Shown piece by piece: positions 35,042 to 49,240 of a stretch of 64,000 bases of DNA (its first letter is position 1; every line of letters starts with the position of its first letter). The stretch comes from Armigeres subalbatus. Lineage: Eukaryota > Arthropoda > Insecta > Diptera > Culicidae. The notes beneath the pieces are model-generated. The model was not told the origin of the DNA. It saw only the letters and a program-made list of their open reading frames with translations, and did not search any database. Position numbers and translations under genes: made by a program. The DNA lies in contig NW_026942435.1 of assembly GCF_024139115.2 (NCBI RefSeq), forward strand, positions 28,758 to 92,757, in the 5' to 3' direction.

Positions 35042-37982
35042 ATCATTATATTTGGGAGGAAGGTTAAGTTGAAATAATTTTCCTAAAGTGCAACCGTTAG
35101 GAAATTTTCTAGCGTAATTCGTAGTTGTATGATTTTAGTGATTGAGAATGTTGAATTAGACGAACTTTCTAAATAAAACAAAGCATAATTGTTTGGCATC
35201 GGTAGCGGAATCATAGCATTAGTGCCGGTCCGAGCATAGGCTGTCATCGGAAGATTGCTACAACAATTTATTCACTAACGTGGCGTTTGCAACGATTTGG
35301 ATGTTGTCGGCACAACATGAAATTTTCCCGCGAAACTAATTTTGTATTGACGTAAACTACGTCTAAGGGGAAGCCTCAGATACAGGGTGCAAAATGAAAA
35401 TTTCCAAATTGGGGACCGTCACGAAATCATGTAAGATTTCAAACGGTAATAGCGTCTTTATCTTTCGATGGATTTTCGACATTTGCTTATCAATCGATTC
35501 GGAAACTCTCCAGCAATTTTCCAATTCTATTGATACTATTGATTATCAACGTTAAACTATTGAAAATGTTATTTCTTTCCAAACCGGGTGAAAAATTCAA
35601 TCCCGTTCATAAATCCCCAACACGGACATCAGATTGCAGTAACGTACGGGCCTTTTGATCCACTGCTTCGTTTTCCTTGGTATAAAAAGCCCCGTGTTTC
35701 GCGTTCGCGCGTCATTTTCATTCTGCATGTCACGGAGAACGGAAGATTTCGTTCGCACGGGAGGGCTCGTTGATTGAGATTTATGAGTGATGATGCGGAT
35801 GAAATTTTTCGTCAGGTGGTGGTGGCGGTCGTGGCAACAGCAGTATATCTTTTCATCCGTGTTCCCAACAGCATAGTTGAATCTGGCAATCAACGTCGTG
35901 CTGTTGATGAGGCACATAAGTGGAAATGATTCGGTTCTGGGAGGAAGGTTAAGTTGAAATAATTTTTTGACGTAAACTACGTCTAAGGGGAAGACTCAGA
36001 TACAGGGTGTAAAACGGAAATTTCCAAATTCGAGACCGTCGCGAAATTAGGAAAGATTTCAAACACTAATAGCGTCTTTATCTTTCGATGGATTTTTAAT
36101 CACTTACTCTGCAGAAGTCGAATGATGGATTGAATCTTATGAATTTCTGCGTTACTGCTGCCGATTTATTGCAACAATCTCAAGAATTTACTCTCAGTCA
36201 AACCAAATTCCTCCAATGAAAAATTTAATGCCCTGAAAAGAACAGATTTCAGATCATGCGGATTTCTAATCACTAACACAACAGCAACCATCCGATAGTC
36301 AGAATATCACAAGAGTATTTCACTCAAATGCAGATGCTGGCTCTATGGTTCTACCGCTACACCGCAACAGATTGCCATCGTTGGATTCTCTGTCGTATTG
36401 ATCCTATTACGCGGTCAAGGGCCGAAAACCTCATTAATAAAGACAATAACAAAAAAAAATCCTGTTACGAGCGCTACCTACGCCATCGGTGGGAACGAAG
36501 AGCGTGCGTCAGAAGGAGAAGCTGCAAAAATGTATTTGCATGGATGGAAATTAAACCTGAAACAAGTAGCAGTCTATCAACTAAAATAATAATCTTGAGG
36601 GGAAATTTCACTGGTATTGATGCTATCCATGCGAATAAATTTTTGTTGCGTCCCTGACGCACGGTCGTGATTCCACCACCGACGGAAACTATCAGCCATC
36701 ACCAAGCGATTAATATGAACTTTGATCAAAATTCGTCTCGCCTCAAATTATGGCTTAAGAGCTGCTTTTACTGATGACACTTCAGACGCAACCGTAGCAG
36801 AGATAAACACCACCATAGCCGCCATCGTAGAGACACGCAAGAAAATTCCATCTGAGTGCTGTTGATGCTGACGACGACGACCGCGCGACCCACACCATCG
36901 CCGAGAATAAAATTTCCGGTAGGAGCTCCGCCGATGCCGAAGGTGGTACCACGGTCTGCTCTCCGCGACATCTCGAACGAAATAGCTCGCGCATGCGGAA
37001 GAGCTCCTTTCTTGTAATTAATAAAGTTGAACCTGTAGCCACGCCCTTTGGTGAGTGTTTGACGGTTACACAATATTTGCAGTCATACCGGACAACAAAG
37101 AGGAGGGACTAATGAGCCATCTTTATTGGTTATAAGAAAAATGCTCTCCCCCGCGCGCGTGGCGCAATCAGCCTCATTCCAGTTCAAGACAGCAGCACGT
37201 ACAGACGTGTTTTTTGCTCGCGCATTTTTGACGTAAACTACGTCTAAGGGAAAGACTCAGATACAGGGTGTAAAACCGAAATTTCCAAATTCGAAACCGT
37301 CACGAAATTAGGATAGATTTCAAACGCTAATAGCGTCTTTATCTTTCGATGGATTTTCGACATTTGCTTATCAATAGATTCGGAAACTCTCCAGCAATTT
37401 GCCAATTCTACTGATACTATAGATTATCAACGTTAAACTATTGAAAATGTTATTTTTTTCAAACCGGGTGGAAAATTCAATTCCGTTCATAAATCCTCAA
37501 CACGGACATCAGATTGCAGTAAGGTACGGGCCTTTTGATCCACTGCTTCGTTTTCCCTGTGTATAAAAAGCCCCATGTTTCGCGTGCGCGCGTCATTTTC
37601 ATTCTGGATCTCACGGAGAACGGACCAGCGCGGTTCCAGTGATAACGCCTGTGGTTTGGTCTGTTGTGGCAAAAACTCATGGACGATTCAAATCAAGCCC
37701 AACTCAGCACCTAAAAACTCATGGATGAGTTGAATCATCGCATGTTTTCTGTATGTATGTAGAATCACGAGCGCGCGTCAAACGGAGAAGCTGCAAAAAT
37801 GTATTCGCATGGATGACTATCTGCTAAAATCATAAGTCTTTCTCTGAATCGGGATCTCGTGATTCTACTACCGACGGAAAACAATCTGCCATCACCAAGC
37901 AATTAAGTTTTACTTTGATCAAAATTCATCTCGCCTCAAGTTGTGACTTGAGAGCTACTTTCATTGATGGTAGCCAATCGTT

Positions 37983-38179
37983 AGTAGGGGAAATTACGGC
38001 TTTGGCAGGTTTTGTTCTATTATTGTCAGGGGGTTTTCTGTAACTAATTATGCTCAAATTTGGCCTAAACATTCTTTGCATATCAAAGAATATTGTGGCC
38101 AAATTTCATAAAATTTGGTCAACAAAAACCCCGCCGACAATAATAGAACAAAACCTGCCAAAGCCGTCATTCCCCCTAC
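37983..38179. mobile_element. Hairpin MITE within family B
   Basis: The inverted arms start AGTAGGGGAAATTACGGC on the left and AGTAGGGGGAATGACGGC on the complementary right side. Both continue through CTTTGGCAGGTTTTGTTC. It is also present at about 55894-56095, with a right-arm remnant near 55140-55235. Insertion therefore predates the copying of family B. Confidence 0.65.
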
Positions 38180-38365
38180 TTCATACAGGAAAATTTAATC
38201 TGAGCGCTGCTAATGTTAATGACGACGACCACGCGATCCACACCATCGCCGGGAATAAAATTTCCGGTAGGAGCTCCGCCGATGCCGAAGGTGGTACCAC
38301 GGTCTGCTCTCCGCGACATCTCGAACGAAATGGCTCGCGCGCGCGGGAGAGCTGCTTTCTTGTAA

Positions 38366-38531
38366 GGGGCTGTTCACAAAGTACGTCACGCCTCTAGGGG
38401 GGAGGGGGGGTCAAGAGCAGCGTGACGATCCATACAAAAATTTTAGAGGTTTATTACAAAATGTGTGACGAAGGGGGGAGGGGGGGTTGAAAATCACCGA
38501 TTTTTGCGTGACGTACTTTATGGATCTTCCC
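38366..38531. mobile_element. Harbinger-type MITE, 166 bp
   Basis: The TIRs are GGGGCTGTTCACAAAGTACG and, inverted, GGGAAGATCCATAAAGTACG. The flanking duplication is TAA. The empty site CTTGTAATCAATAAAG is present at 56273 in the other family B copy. A 3-bp TWA duplication supports PIF/Harbinger. Confidence 0.82.
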
Positions 38532-38735
38532 TAATCAATAAAGTTGAACCTGTAGCCACGCCCCTTTGGTGAGTGTTTGACGGTTACACAATATTTGCAG
38601 CCATACCGGACAACAAAGAGGCGGGACTAATGAGCCATCTTTATTGATGATAAGAAAGCTGCTCTCCCCCGCGCGCGTGGCATTTCATTAGAAATGTTGC
38701 GGGCGGCGGTCCCAGTGTTGCTGAACGAATCAATC

Positions 38736-38751
38736 GGTTTTTCTCAGGGCC
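38736..38751 (+). terminator. Histone-type 3' stem-loop, consensus match, last unit of family B copy I
   Basis: GGTTTT-TCTC-AGGGCC fits all 16 consensus positions, although three stem pairs are G-U. The downstream sequence ACCATCC, then AAAGGAAGAGGTGAGG, is a good histone downstream element candidate. A TATAAGAAAG box lies about 85 bp upstream. Confidence 0.65.
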
Positions 38752-39534
38752 ACCATCCTATGCAAAGGAAGAGGTGAGGCGAATATTGTTCAAAGAGCAA
38801 ATTAACCACTTGGCGACGCCATAATGTTGCCGTCCGTAGCAGAGTCACGAGTGCGCCCCGGGGGAGATGCTACAAATATGAATTCGTATGGATGGCATCA
38901 GTGGCAGCCAGGTGAAATTTTCTCAAGATCTTATTGGATTTTGTTGCAGTATGTGATTGGGAAGGCGGATTATTAACAATCAATCGAAAGATGGAGATGG
39001 AGACAGTTCAATCGAAATGATGCCATCAGTAGCGAAATCACGAGTGCGCTTTGACGCGTGGTCTTTGCAAAAACATGTTAGCGTCTTCAGTGATTTGACG
39101 GTAGTTATCCTCATTTCTAAAGTTTTAATGGTTAAATATAGTAAAAAGTGCAATTAAACCTGATAAATTGAAATTTAGAAATACCCAAGTTTAGTTAAGC
39201 TCATTTAGAATATTTTTCGAAAAATTTGAAAAAGAACAATGAATTGAATTTAAACTAACAAAACGAAACTACTCATATTATACAAAACTCGAGAATTCAA
39301 TAAATTTGTTTTAATTACATAAATATATTAGTTCCTTTTAAAATGTAAATTTCATAAGAAATCCAAAGAGTAATTTTGTAATACTCATGGATAATGGCAC
39401 TAGATTCTTCATTTCACCAAACTGTTTCACCTAGTTTACGTCGGGCGGTCGTGTCTTATACACAACCCTTATGATTTTTAATTTGAAAACCCAACTACTA
39501 TGTACACTAATATTTACAATACAAAATTGATAAC

Positions 39535-40170
39535 CTAGATTGGAACTAGCGCCCTAAGCGCTTCTTGGTCCGAGTGCAAGCAACGGACCCTAAACTTTTC
39601 TTTACACTCACCAAAGCGTTCATCTAAGGTTTTTATCCCGGCCAGACGGTGGACCTCGGATGTTCTTGTCCTGGGAGGGGTGTTGAGGATCATCCTCAGG
39701 AATTTGTTTTGGACCCGTTGAAGTTTGAGGTGGTGGGTTTTAGCGCAGCTCTCCCAGACCGGCATGCCGTATTCGATCACAGGTAGAATGATTTGCTTGT
39801 AGACAGCAAGCTTATTTTTCAGGGACAATGACGACCGGCGGTTGATCAAAGGGTACAGTAGTTTCAACAAGACGTTACACTTTGTCACCGTTTTGTCAAC
39901 CTGTTGCCTGAAAATAAGCTTGCTGTCGAGGGTCAAGCCAATGTAGTCGGCCTCATTGGCCCATTCCACAGTCGTGCCATTGAATCGTGATTTTACAGTC
40001 CCCAGGCGGAACAAGTTTAGGGGATTTGGAGTGGGAGTGGGGGAAAATGATGACCTGGGTCTTCGCCGCGTTAATACAGATCTTCCAGCTGGTGAGGTAC
40101 TCTGTCAGGGCATCCAGGCCTCGTTGGAGTTTTGCCACTAGCGCTCTGATCACTCTACCGTTGTAGACGA
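39535..40170 (-). pseudogene. Jockey-like reverse transcriptase, C-terminal part
   Basis: Minus-strand frames encode the palm/thumb end: LTEYLTSWKICINAAKTQ, ADYIGLTLDSKLIF and LYPLINRRSSLSLKNKLAVY. They continue with KQIILPVIEYGMPVWESC and HLKLQRVQNKFLRMILNTPP, a hallmark of Jockey-clade C-termini. A frameshift lies near 39990. The catalytic FADDTS and the residues that join it lie beyond the hAT insertion. Confidence 0.82.
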
Positions 40171-40861
40171 TGGATGTGCATGGGCGTAGCCAGAGGGGGG
40201 CAGGGGGGGGGGGGGCGTCGCCCCCCTCCCCTAAATGGTGGAAAGATTGAACGGGTACTGAAATGAATTCGCTTAAACATGAGCACTTTACGATCCAATC
40301 ATATTCAGAAATAGGTTTTTGAAATTCAAAAGATTCCCAAAAAACTTATAAGGGTATCCAGGATCCATACTATATGAAATTTCAAAACAACTCGAAACAT
40401 TTCGGGCTCAAGAACTCTCCTAGAAATCTTTCTAGAAGTTCCCCTGGGAACTTCTAAATTCCGGAAAATTATCCACAAATTGCTCTGAAAATCGTTTGAA
40501 AATCCTTCTCCTGTGATTGTGATTTCTCCTTATCTAGAAACCCCCAACTAATTTTGTTTTAGGAAATTCATGTGGAAGTTTCTTGAAGATTTCTTTTCTT
40601 CCCTTCAAGTTTTACTTCTAGACATTTCTTCGGCTATTCTTCCAGGAAAATCTGCGACATTTCCTTCAGGAATGCATTCTAGAGTTCCTCCAAGAATACA
40701 TACGGAATTTCCTCCCAAAATTCCACTAGAAGTTTCTTCAGTAATTTATGACGGAAATCCTCCGATTTCGCTCCATAATTTCATCTGCTAATCTATAAGA
40801 AACTGCTTCGGGCATTCCTCCAGGAACTGTACCTTAAATTCCTCCGGGATAAAGATAGCCT

Positions 40862-41008
40862 CACACCTCGGGAATTTGATCCGCGGATTTTTTCCCCATG
40901 TATTTTTGCATATGCGATGTTTTCGGGATTTGGGCACGGAAAATCAAAATCCCGGCCCCATTTAAAATGCAAGGGGCCAAAATCCGGCGGAAAATTTTCC
41001 CGAGGTGT
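40862..41008. mobile_element. MITE with ACACCTCGGG termini, 147 bp
   Basis: The termini (C)ACACCTCGGGAA are inverted at both ends. The flanking 10-bp repeat AAGATAGCCT lies at 40852-40861 and 41009-41018. A 9-10 bp duplication suggests a Mutator-like origin; this is tentative. Confidence 0.72.
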
Positions 41009-41039
41009 AAGATAGCCTTAACTTCCAGGACTTTTCCGG

Positions 41040-43220
41040 GAATACCTCTATAAATTCAATAGCGGAATCCTCTAGAATTACATTTTGGAATTCTTTCCGC
41101 AATTATTTCAGAATATCCTTCAAGAATTCCTCTAGAAATTTCTTTAGGAATTTCTCCAAGAATTCGTCCAAGTATTTTCCCGGAAATTTTTCTCTTCCTT
41201 CAGGAATTTCTCCAGATTTTTTTCAGCGGAATTGTTCTAGAATTCTTTCCGGACTTCACTCAGAATTTATTCCAGAATTTCATTCGGAAATTAATGTTAG
41301 AGTTCCTCCAAGATATCTTCCAAGAGTTCTTCCAGGAATTTCTTCAGAACAAACAAAGAACAGCAATTCATCTGGGAATACTTTCTGGATTTCTTCTGGT
41401 AATTTCTGCATTAATTCCTCCTGGTATTTTTTCGGGAATTCCTTCTGATATTTCTCCAGGAATTCCTTCATGAACTTCTCCAATCATTATTTCAGTACTA
41501 CCTTGTGAGAATTCCTCTGGAAGTGCTTGTGGGAGTTCCTCCGGGAGCTCCCCCAGGAGTTTTTTTTCCAAAAGTTCCTCTAGTAATCTCTCCAGGAACT
41601 TTACAGGGGATTCTTTGAGGATATTTGGCAGGAATTTCAAGGGAAATGGGATTTCGGAAGTTCCTCTAGAAATTCAAATCCGGGTATTCCATCGGCTGAT
41701 CCTCTGAAAATTTCTCCGGGAGTTCCACTTGTAGTTCCTCCGGAAATTCATTCAGACTTTCTTTCAGGAGTTCATTAAGGCTTTTTTGGAAATTTATATA
41801 CAAATTCCTTCAGAAGTTCCTCGGAAAATTTCTCTGGGAAATCCTCCGGGAGGTCCTTTAAGAATTCTTCCAGGAGTTTGTCCTGAAATTAATCCAGAAG
41901 TTCTTACGAGAGTTCCTCCAGGATTACCTCCTGAAATTCTTCCTGTAGTTCTTCAATAAATTCATTTAGAAGTTCCTCTGGCAGTTCTTCCAAAAATTCC
42001 TCTGATACTTTCTCCGGGAATTCCTACAGAAATTCCTCTGGGAGTTCCTTCTCAAAGGAACTGCCGGTGAAACTCCCGGAGAAATGCTCATAAAAACTGC
42101 TGGTGGATCTCCCGGAGGAATTCACGTAGGAACTGCCGGAGGAGCTTCCGTAAGAACTCCCGGAGGAATTTCAGGAGAAACTCCTAGAAGAATTCCTAGA
42201 GGAACTCCCAGAAAAACTATCGGAAGAACTTCGGGAGGAATTTCCAGCTAATTTTCTGAAGAAAGCCTAAATGATTTCCTGAAAAAAGCCTGAATGATCT
42301 CCTGGAAGAGCTACTGGTGGAATACCCGGAGGAATTTCTAAAGAAACTCCCCGGAGATTTTTTTTAAATGAACCTCCGGAGGAAGTGCCAGTGAATCTAC
42401 CAGAAGACTTCTCGGAAAAAATCTTGGAGAATTCATCTTATAGACAAATCTCATCTAGCTGAAACCTTTGTAGGGGTATGTAGCAGGACCATCATCATCA
42501 TCAGAGGACCTCCCGGAGAATTCCTTGAAGAGCTCCCAGAGAAATTCTCGGAGGAGTTTCTGGAGGGATTTCTGTATAATTCCCGGAGGAAATTCTGGAG
42601 AAATTCCCGGAAGAATTTTCAGAGAGCCCCCGTAGAAACTGCCGATAGAACTACCGGAATAATTCTCGGAGGAAATCCTGGAGGAGTTCTTGGAGGATCT
42701 GCAAGTTGAACTCCTGGAAGAATTCCCGGAGGAATTTTCGAAGGAACTCCTGCAGGATGTCCAGTGGAAATGTTGAAGTTTCCACCGGAATTCTTTCTGG
42801 ATATCTTTGGGAATTGATTTTATTTTCGGTATTATTTCTGTATAAATTTTCGGTGGAATTCCTGGAGAAATTCTTTGAAATTTTCACAAGAAATTATTCG
42901 AAACTTTCACGGAAAAAAATATGGAATTTACACAGGAAATTCGAAGATTTTTCGCGGAATTCTCAGGAATGTTTATTGGCAATTCTGCGAAATTTCCACG
43001 GAATATTCTTAGGAATTCCACGGTGCAATTTTTCAGATTTTTTTATGAGAAACAGCACGAAAGAATTATCCGAAGAATGCCCTTCAGAAATTATAAAAGA
43101 ATTCGTGGAGGATTTCTTGGAGTAAATAATGGTGAAATTTTCGGTCAATTCCCGGCGAAATTGATGGTGGAATTCCTGAAGACATTGCCGAAGAAATTGC
43201 TGGAGGCATTCCTGAAGAAT
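41040..43220. repeat. Degenerate foldback repeat, TTCCTCCGG then CCGGAGGAA
   Basis: From 41040 to about 42050 the plus strand carries variants of GGAATTTCTCCAGG and TTCCTCCGGGAG. From about 42055 to 43220 it carries the complement (CCGGAGGAATTC, CTCCCGGAGG). The two halves form a long imperfect inverted repeat. Open frames here are repeat translations rich in Glu, Lys, Phe and Ser. Confidence 0.78.
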
Positions 43221-43487
43221 CCGGGCGTGAATGCGTCACGTTTATTGGCATTACGTTTTAGTACAAAACGCTGACTTCAACACTGACGCGCAACGCGTTG
43301 TTGAGATTCAGTCTTTACTGTTGGTTGTGGATTTGGTTTCAAAGTTTTTGAAGCTTAGAAGGAAAAAGTACCAAGCACTAATATTCATGTGTTTTTATAA
43401 AACTACTATAAAACAACGATTCAGAAGACCTAAAAAATTTGCCCCCCCCCCCCCAATCGAAATCCTGGCTAAGCCCGTGTGGATGTG

Positions 43488-44307
43488 TCATCTGCGAACA
43501 GAGACAGAATGCCGCCTTCTGGAGGTTCTGGCATGTCGGAGGTGAACAGATTGAAAAGCAGGGGCCCGAGGATACTGCCCTGGGGGACGCCTGCGACGAT
43601 GTTGTGCGCATTGGAACTCGCTCCGCTAATTGAGACCCGGAATGTCCTTGAGATTTTCGGCAGACTCAAGTAACTGGTAATGAATAGCTTTTTCGAATAC
43701 CTTGGATAACCCTGAGAGAAGGCTGATGGGACGATAACTTCTGGGGGAGGAAGGATCCTTCCCAGGCTTTCGCTGACTTCCAGGACGATGAGAAGTAGCT
43801 GAGCCAGAGACACTGATTAAAGATCAGCGAGAGGTGCTCAATAAATGCAGCACTCATGTGTTTGAACTCGAGATTCAGGATGCTATCGAAGCCTGGGGCC
43901 TTCATGTTCTTCGACGATTTGATATAGGCCGTCAATTCGCCAGCTGAGATCTCCAACTCCTCCGAGAAGTCGTTGGGAATCAAATGGATGTTGTTGTTAG
44001 CATGCTCGTTGAAGGCTGCTTTGAGTGGACTGACGATGTTCTGCCCAAGATTGTGTGAGCTGACGAAGTGACGACCTATTTCAGCGACCTTCTCTGCAGG
44101 AGTTATCAAGCGATTCTTAGAGCCATTATCGTCTAGTGGGATCAAAGGTAGAATGGGCCGTGGCTTGGATTTAAGTATTTTGGTCATTTTCCAGAACGGC
44201 TTGGCATAATCTGGGAGAGAGCAGATCTTATTTGTGAAATCGTTATTTTTGAGGTCCACCATTCTGGCCTGGATAATTTTTGTGATTCGATTGCAGCGTG
44301 CCTTCAT
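43488..44307 (-). pseudogene. Jockey-like reverse transcriptase, N-terminal part
   Basis: Minus-strand frames encode LPDYAKPFWKMTKILKSKPR, then MKAPGFDSILNLEFKHM (the usual KAPG.D motif). After a frameshift come VAGVPQGSILGPLLFNLF and LSLFADDTS, with the catalytic FADD. The endonuclease is missing because the element is 5'-truncated near 44307. Confidence 0.83.
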
Positions 44308-44820
44308 TTATGCATTTCTACATTCACATTAAGGGCGGAGCCGTGTTTCGGCGCGCGTGTCTCGAGCATTCACAGAGAGCGGACGCGACGGTGTGGCTGT
44401 GATCCAGCATCGGAAGCGATCATCGGGCGAAGAGTCGACCGTGGCATGCATCGAGTAGCGATAACGTCTGCCGCAGCAATGCCGTTGAAGGCAGTCAAGG
44501 ATGGGGAGCGGCAGAATCACTCAAGTGAAATTTTCGTCCGGTTACGTTACGGTTCCAGTGACAACGGCTGCCGCGGTGGTTACGTTGGTGGCATCATTGA
44601 TGGTAAAGCTGCGGTAGTTGCTGATTGGAGACATTGATAATAAATCGGTTCTTTTGAGGACTATCAATACATTGGGAAGAAATTTGAAAACTGCGACGGT
44701 AGATTCTGTAGCGTTTAACAAACTTATATTACCATGACGCTAAATTTATCATTGCACCAAAAGGTTATTCGTAGTTTACGTCGGGCGGTCGTGTCTTGTA
44801 CACAACCATTCTGATTTTTT
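44308..44820 (+). mobile_element. Helitron-like family B, 3' fragment with stem-loop
   Basis: It contains GAGCCGTGTTTCGGCGCGCG (compare CCCCGTGTTTCGCG of family B), CAGTGACAACGGCTG, a decayed stem-loop, and the 3' end GTAGTTTACGTCGGGCGG with its hairpin. The upstream part is replaced by the Jockey-like LINE. Confidence 0.6.
44647..44662 (+). terminator. Decayed histone-type stem-loop, family B fragment
   Basis: GGTTCT-TTTG-AGGACT can pair throughout with G-U pairs and matches 14 of 16 consensus positions. AATC precedes it. TTGGGAAGAAA lies downstream at the spacing of a downstream element. Confidence 0.5.
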
Positions 44821-44932
44821 TGGTTTGTTTGAGAATGTATTTACGTTCACGCACTTTGGGCGGTCGTGTCTTGTACACAACCATTCTGATTTTTTTGGTT
44901 TGTTTGAGAATGTATTTACGTTCACGCACTTT
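44783..44932. repeat. Tandem duplication of 75 bp at a family B 3' end
   Basis: Two essentially identical 75-bp units begin GGGCGGTCGTGTCTTGTACA at 44783 and 44858. Each includes the terminal hairpin and the ATTCTGATTTTTTTGG end plus downstream sequence. Confidence 0.85.
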
Positions 44933-45180
44933 GAAATGGTGTTTCGCACTGGAAGTGCCCCAGGGTGTTGAGTTTTGCCAAAAACTATTGATCTGTATCG
45001 AAGAAATCAAAAGATTCGGTGCCAATTTGTTTAGAAACAGATTTTTGTTGTTTTCTCGAAATGTGTGAAATGGACTTATGCACTACAATGTGTATTGTGT
45101 TACAATAATATCCTTACGTTGTCTAACGTCAACCTTGCGGTCGTGTCATGTACACAACCCTTCTGATTTTTTTGCTTTTC
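44933..45180. other. Unassigned segment ending in another family B 3' terminus
   Basis: No gene is seen. At about 45125-45172 a further family B-type 3' end occurs: AACGTCAACCTTGCGGTCGTG, the GTACACAACC hairpin arm and CTGATTTTTTT. Confidence 0.5.
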
Positions 45181-45480
45181 AATGTAGAGTTCCTGCTCAA
45201 CCTGCTTTTCAATGTAAAGTGTTCTATTAGCATTTCCACAGTTATTTTCTATACCCACCAACTGCATGAAATATGTATCCTGTCTATGAATACGAGGTGC
45301 GAGGTGTACAGCGGGCAAGGTGGATCGTTCATGTGGAGGACGATTTGCGGACCCTCCGCAGACTGCGTTGGCGACATGCAGCATGGTATGCAGCCATGGA
45401 CCGAGCTGAATGGAGAAGACTTTTGTGTAGGCTTCACAGGCCACTCCGGCCATAGTTTGATAATAAATAAATAAATAAAC
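45181..45480 (+). mobile_element. LINE/SINE 3' fragment with AAATAAAT tail
   Basis: The first part (TTAGCATTTCCACAGTTATT) resembles the Feilai body. From 45273 a short frame reads ARWIVHVEDDLRTLRR and MDRAEWRRLLCRLHRP, the style of the C-terminus of RTE-clade LINEs. It ends in AATAAATAAATAAATAAAC. I take it as an RTE-type 3' end with moderate confidence. Confidence 0.5.
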
Positions 45481-46535
45481 AATGGGTACACTATGCCCAT
45501 AGCCCTTCTGAGGTTACGCAAAAACATAAATTAGAAATTTCTTCAACTCAACTTACAACTCATGGATTTATTACATTGATTGGCATTCGATCCATGGCAA
45601 TCAATTTACCGAAATGGAATTATCTTTTTTTTTCGGTAGATATCATAGTAACAGCTATTGAAGGAAAAACTAAACTACATAAAATCTTTTTTCCTCGCTG
45701 CAGTATGTCCTTTTTTTTCCACGCATCACTATGTTAATAGGCTTCCCAGGATTACAAAACGCAAGAGTGGACGCGTGCTGCGTTGTCTAGTGTAGGTGGT
45801 CCCCGATTCGATGCATTGCTGTTCTGCCATGCTAGACATGGTTGTCATTTATGGTGATGCCGTTCCTGCAGCTACGGAATCGGCCCTTCGCTTAAACGAA
45901 TTATAATTTTAACGGATATCATGGCTGGACATGTCAACAGTCCATTCTAGTTAGAGAATCTACTAATGCCTCTCCATCGGTGGATATTTCTAGGAAGATA
46001 TATCGCCTGGGAGTGACATGTGCCGGCTCTACTCGGGGCGCCACTGCGATGCTAGCAGTTTCGAGGCAGTATGATGCCAATTTCAATTTAAAACCCAAAT
46101 TTATCTCCCAGTGGTGATTATGACTTTCTCGATTCAATGTGTTGAATTCGAATTAGTATGGTAAATGCAACGTAAAATGCGTACTTTCTTGGTAAATGGC
46201 TACTTTGATGGTAAGTGGCTGGTAAAGCATTGATGGTAAATGGCTACATTTTGGCGGTTAAAAGCTGTGATGCGATTATATCACGCTGCTTAAGAATTAC
46301 TCCACTATGAGAGTAATGGATTGCGTCACGGCTAAATTGATTGTTGATTTAAAGTGAGCATGTAAACAGCGTATTTGTTAAAAAGAAAATAGAACAATTA
46401 CTCAAACCGCATGAGTTATAAGCAAACAAAAACAATAGTGTCCCAGTAGGAAACTTTCTTCGAATCGGTCAAATGACCAACTAGGAAACATTCTTCGAAT
46501 CGGTCAAGTCCTTCTATATGGAAAGTGTTTAACAA
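45481..46535. other. Unassigned interval of about 1 kb
   Basis: I recognise no gene. Positions 46445-46510 hold a twofold repeat of a unit containing TTCTTCGAATCGGTCAA. Open frames are short and lack family motifs. Confidence 0.45.
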
Positions 46536-46537
46536 AA

Positions 46538-49240
<2,703 letters not shown>

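Larger units (their letters stand above)
34419..39479 (+). mobile_element. Helitron-like family B, copy I (5.1 kb)
   Basis: The 5' end is GACGTAAACTACGTCTAAGG after nine Ts. The 3' end is CTAGTTTACGTC (inverting the start), GGGCGG, a hairpin with arms GGTCGTGT and ACACAACC, and GATTTTT. Modules start with the 5' domain at 34419, 35349, 35969 and 37229. TATAAAAAG boxes are near 34752, 35681 and 37560, and TATAAGAAA boxes are near 37131 and 38650. Stem-loops are at 35026 and 38736; that of module 2 has been deleted (35930). Two MITEs lie inside (37983-38179, 38366-38531). No protein-coding gene is recognisable. Confidence 0.7.
40179..43479. mobile_element. hAT-type element, 3.3 kb, filled with GGAATTCC-like repeats
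   Basis: The ends are CATGGGCGTAGCCAG and, inverted, CACGGGCTTAGCCAG, next to a G run on the left and a C run on the right. The 8-bp duplication TGGATGTG lies at 40171-40178 and 43480-43487. Removing it rejoins the LINE codons for ADDTS and a following VYNG-type sequence. No transposase frame is recognisable; the interior is a large degenerate repeat with opposite strand bias in its two halves. Confidence 0.85.
39480..44307 (-). mobile_element. Jockey-like LINE, 5'-truncated, split by a hAT element
   Basis: This minus-strand reverse transcriptase element has its 3' end adjoining the family B 3' terminus. Its own sequence is about 1.5 kb once 40179-43487 is removed. It lacks an RNase H, as Jockey elements usually do. 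The upstream limit at about 44307 meets another family B fragment. Confidence 0.75.

Noticed and set aside
40570..43274. Several open frames inside the hAT element
   Set aside because: They are translations of GGAATTCC-like repeats (Glu/Lys or Phe/Ser rich); none shows hAT dimerisation or DDE motifs.
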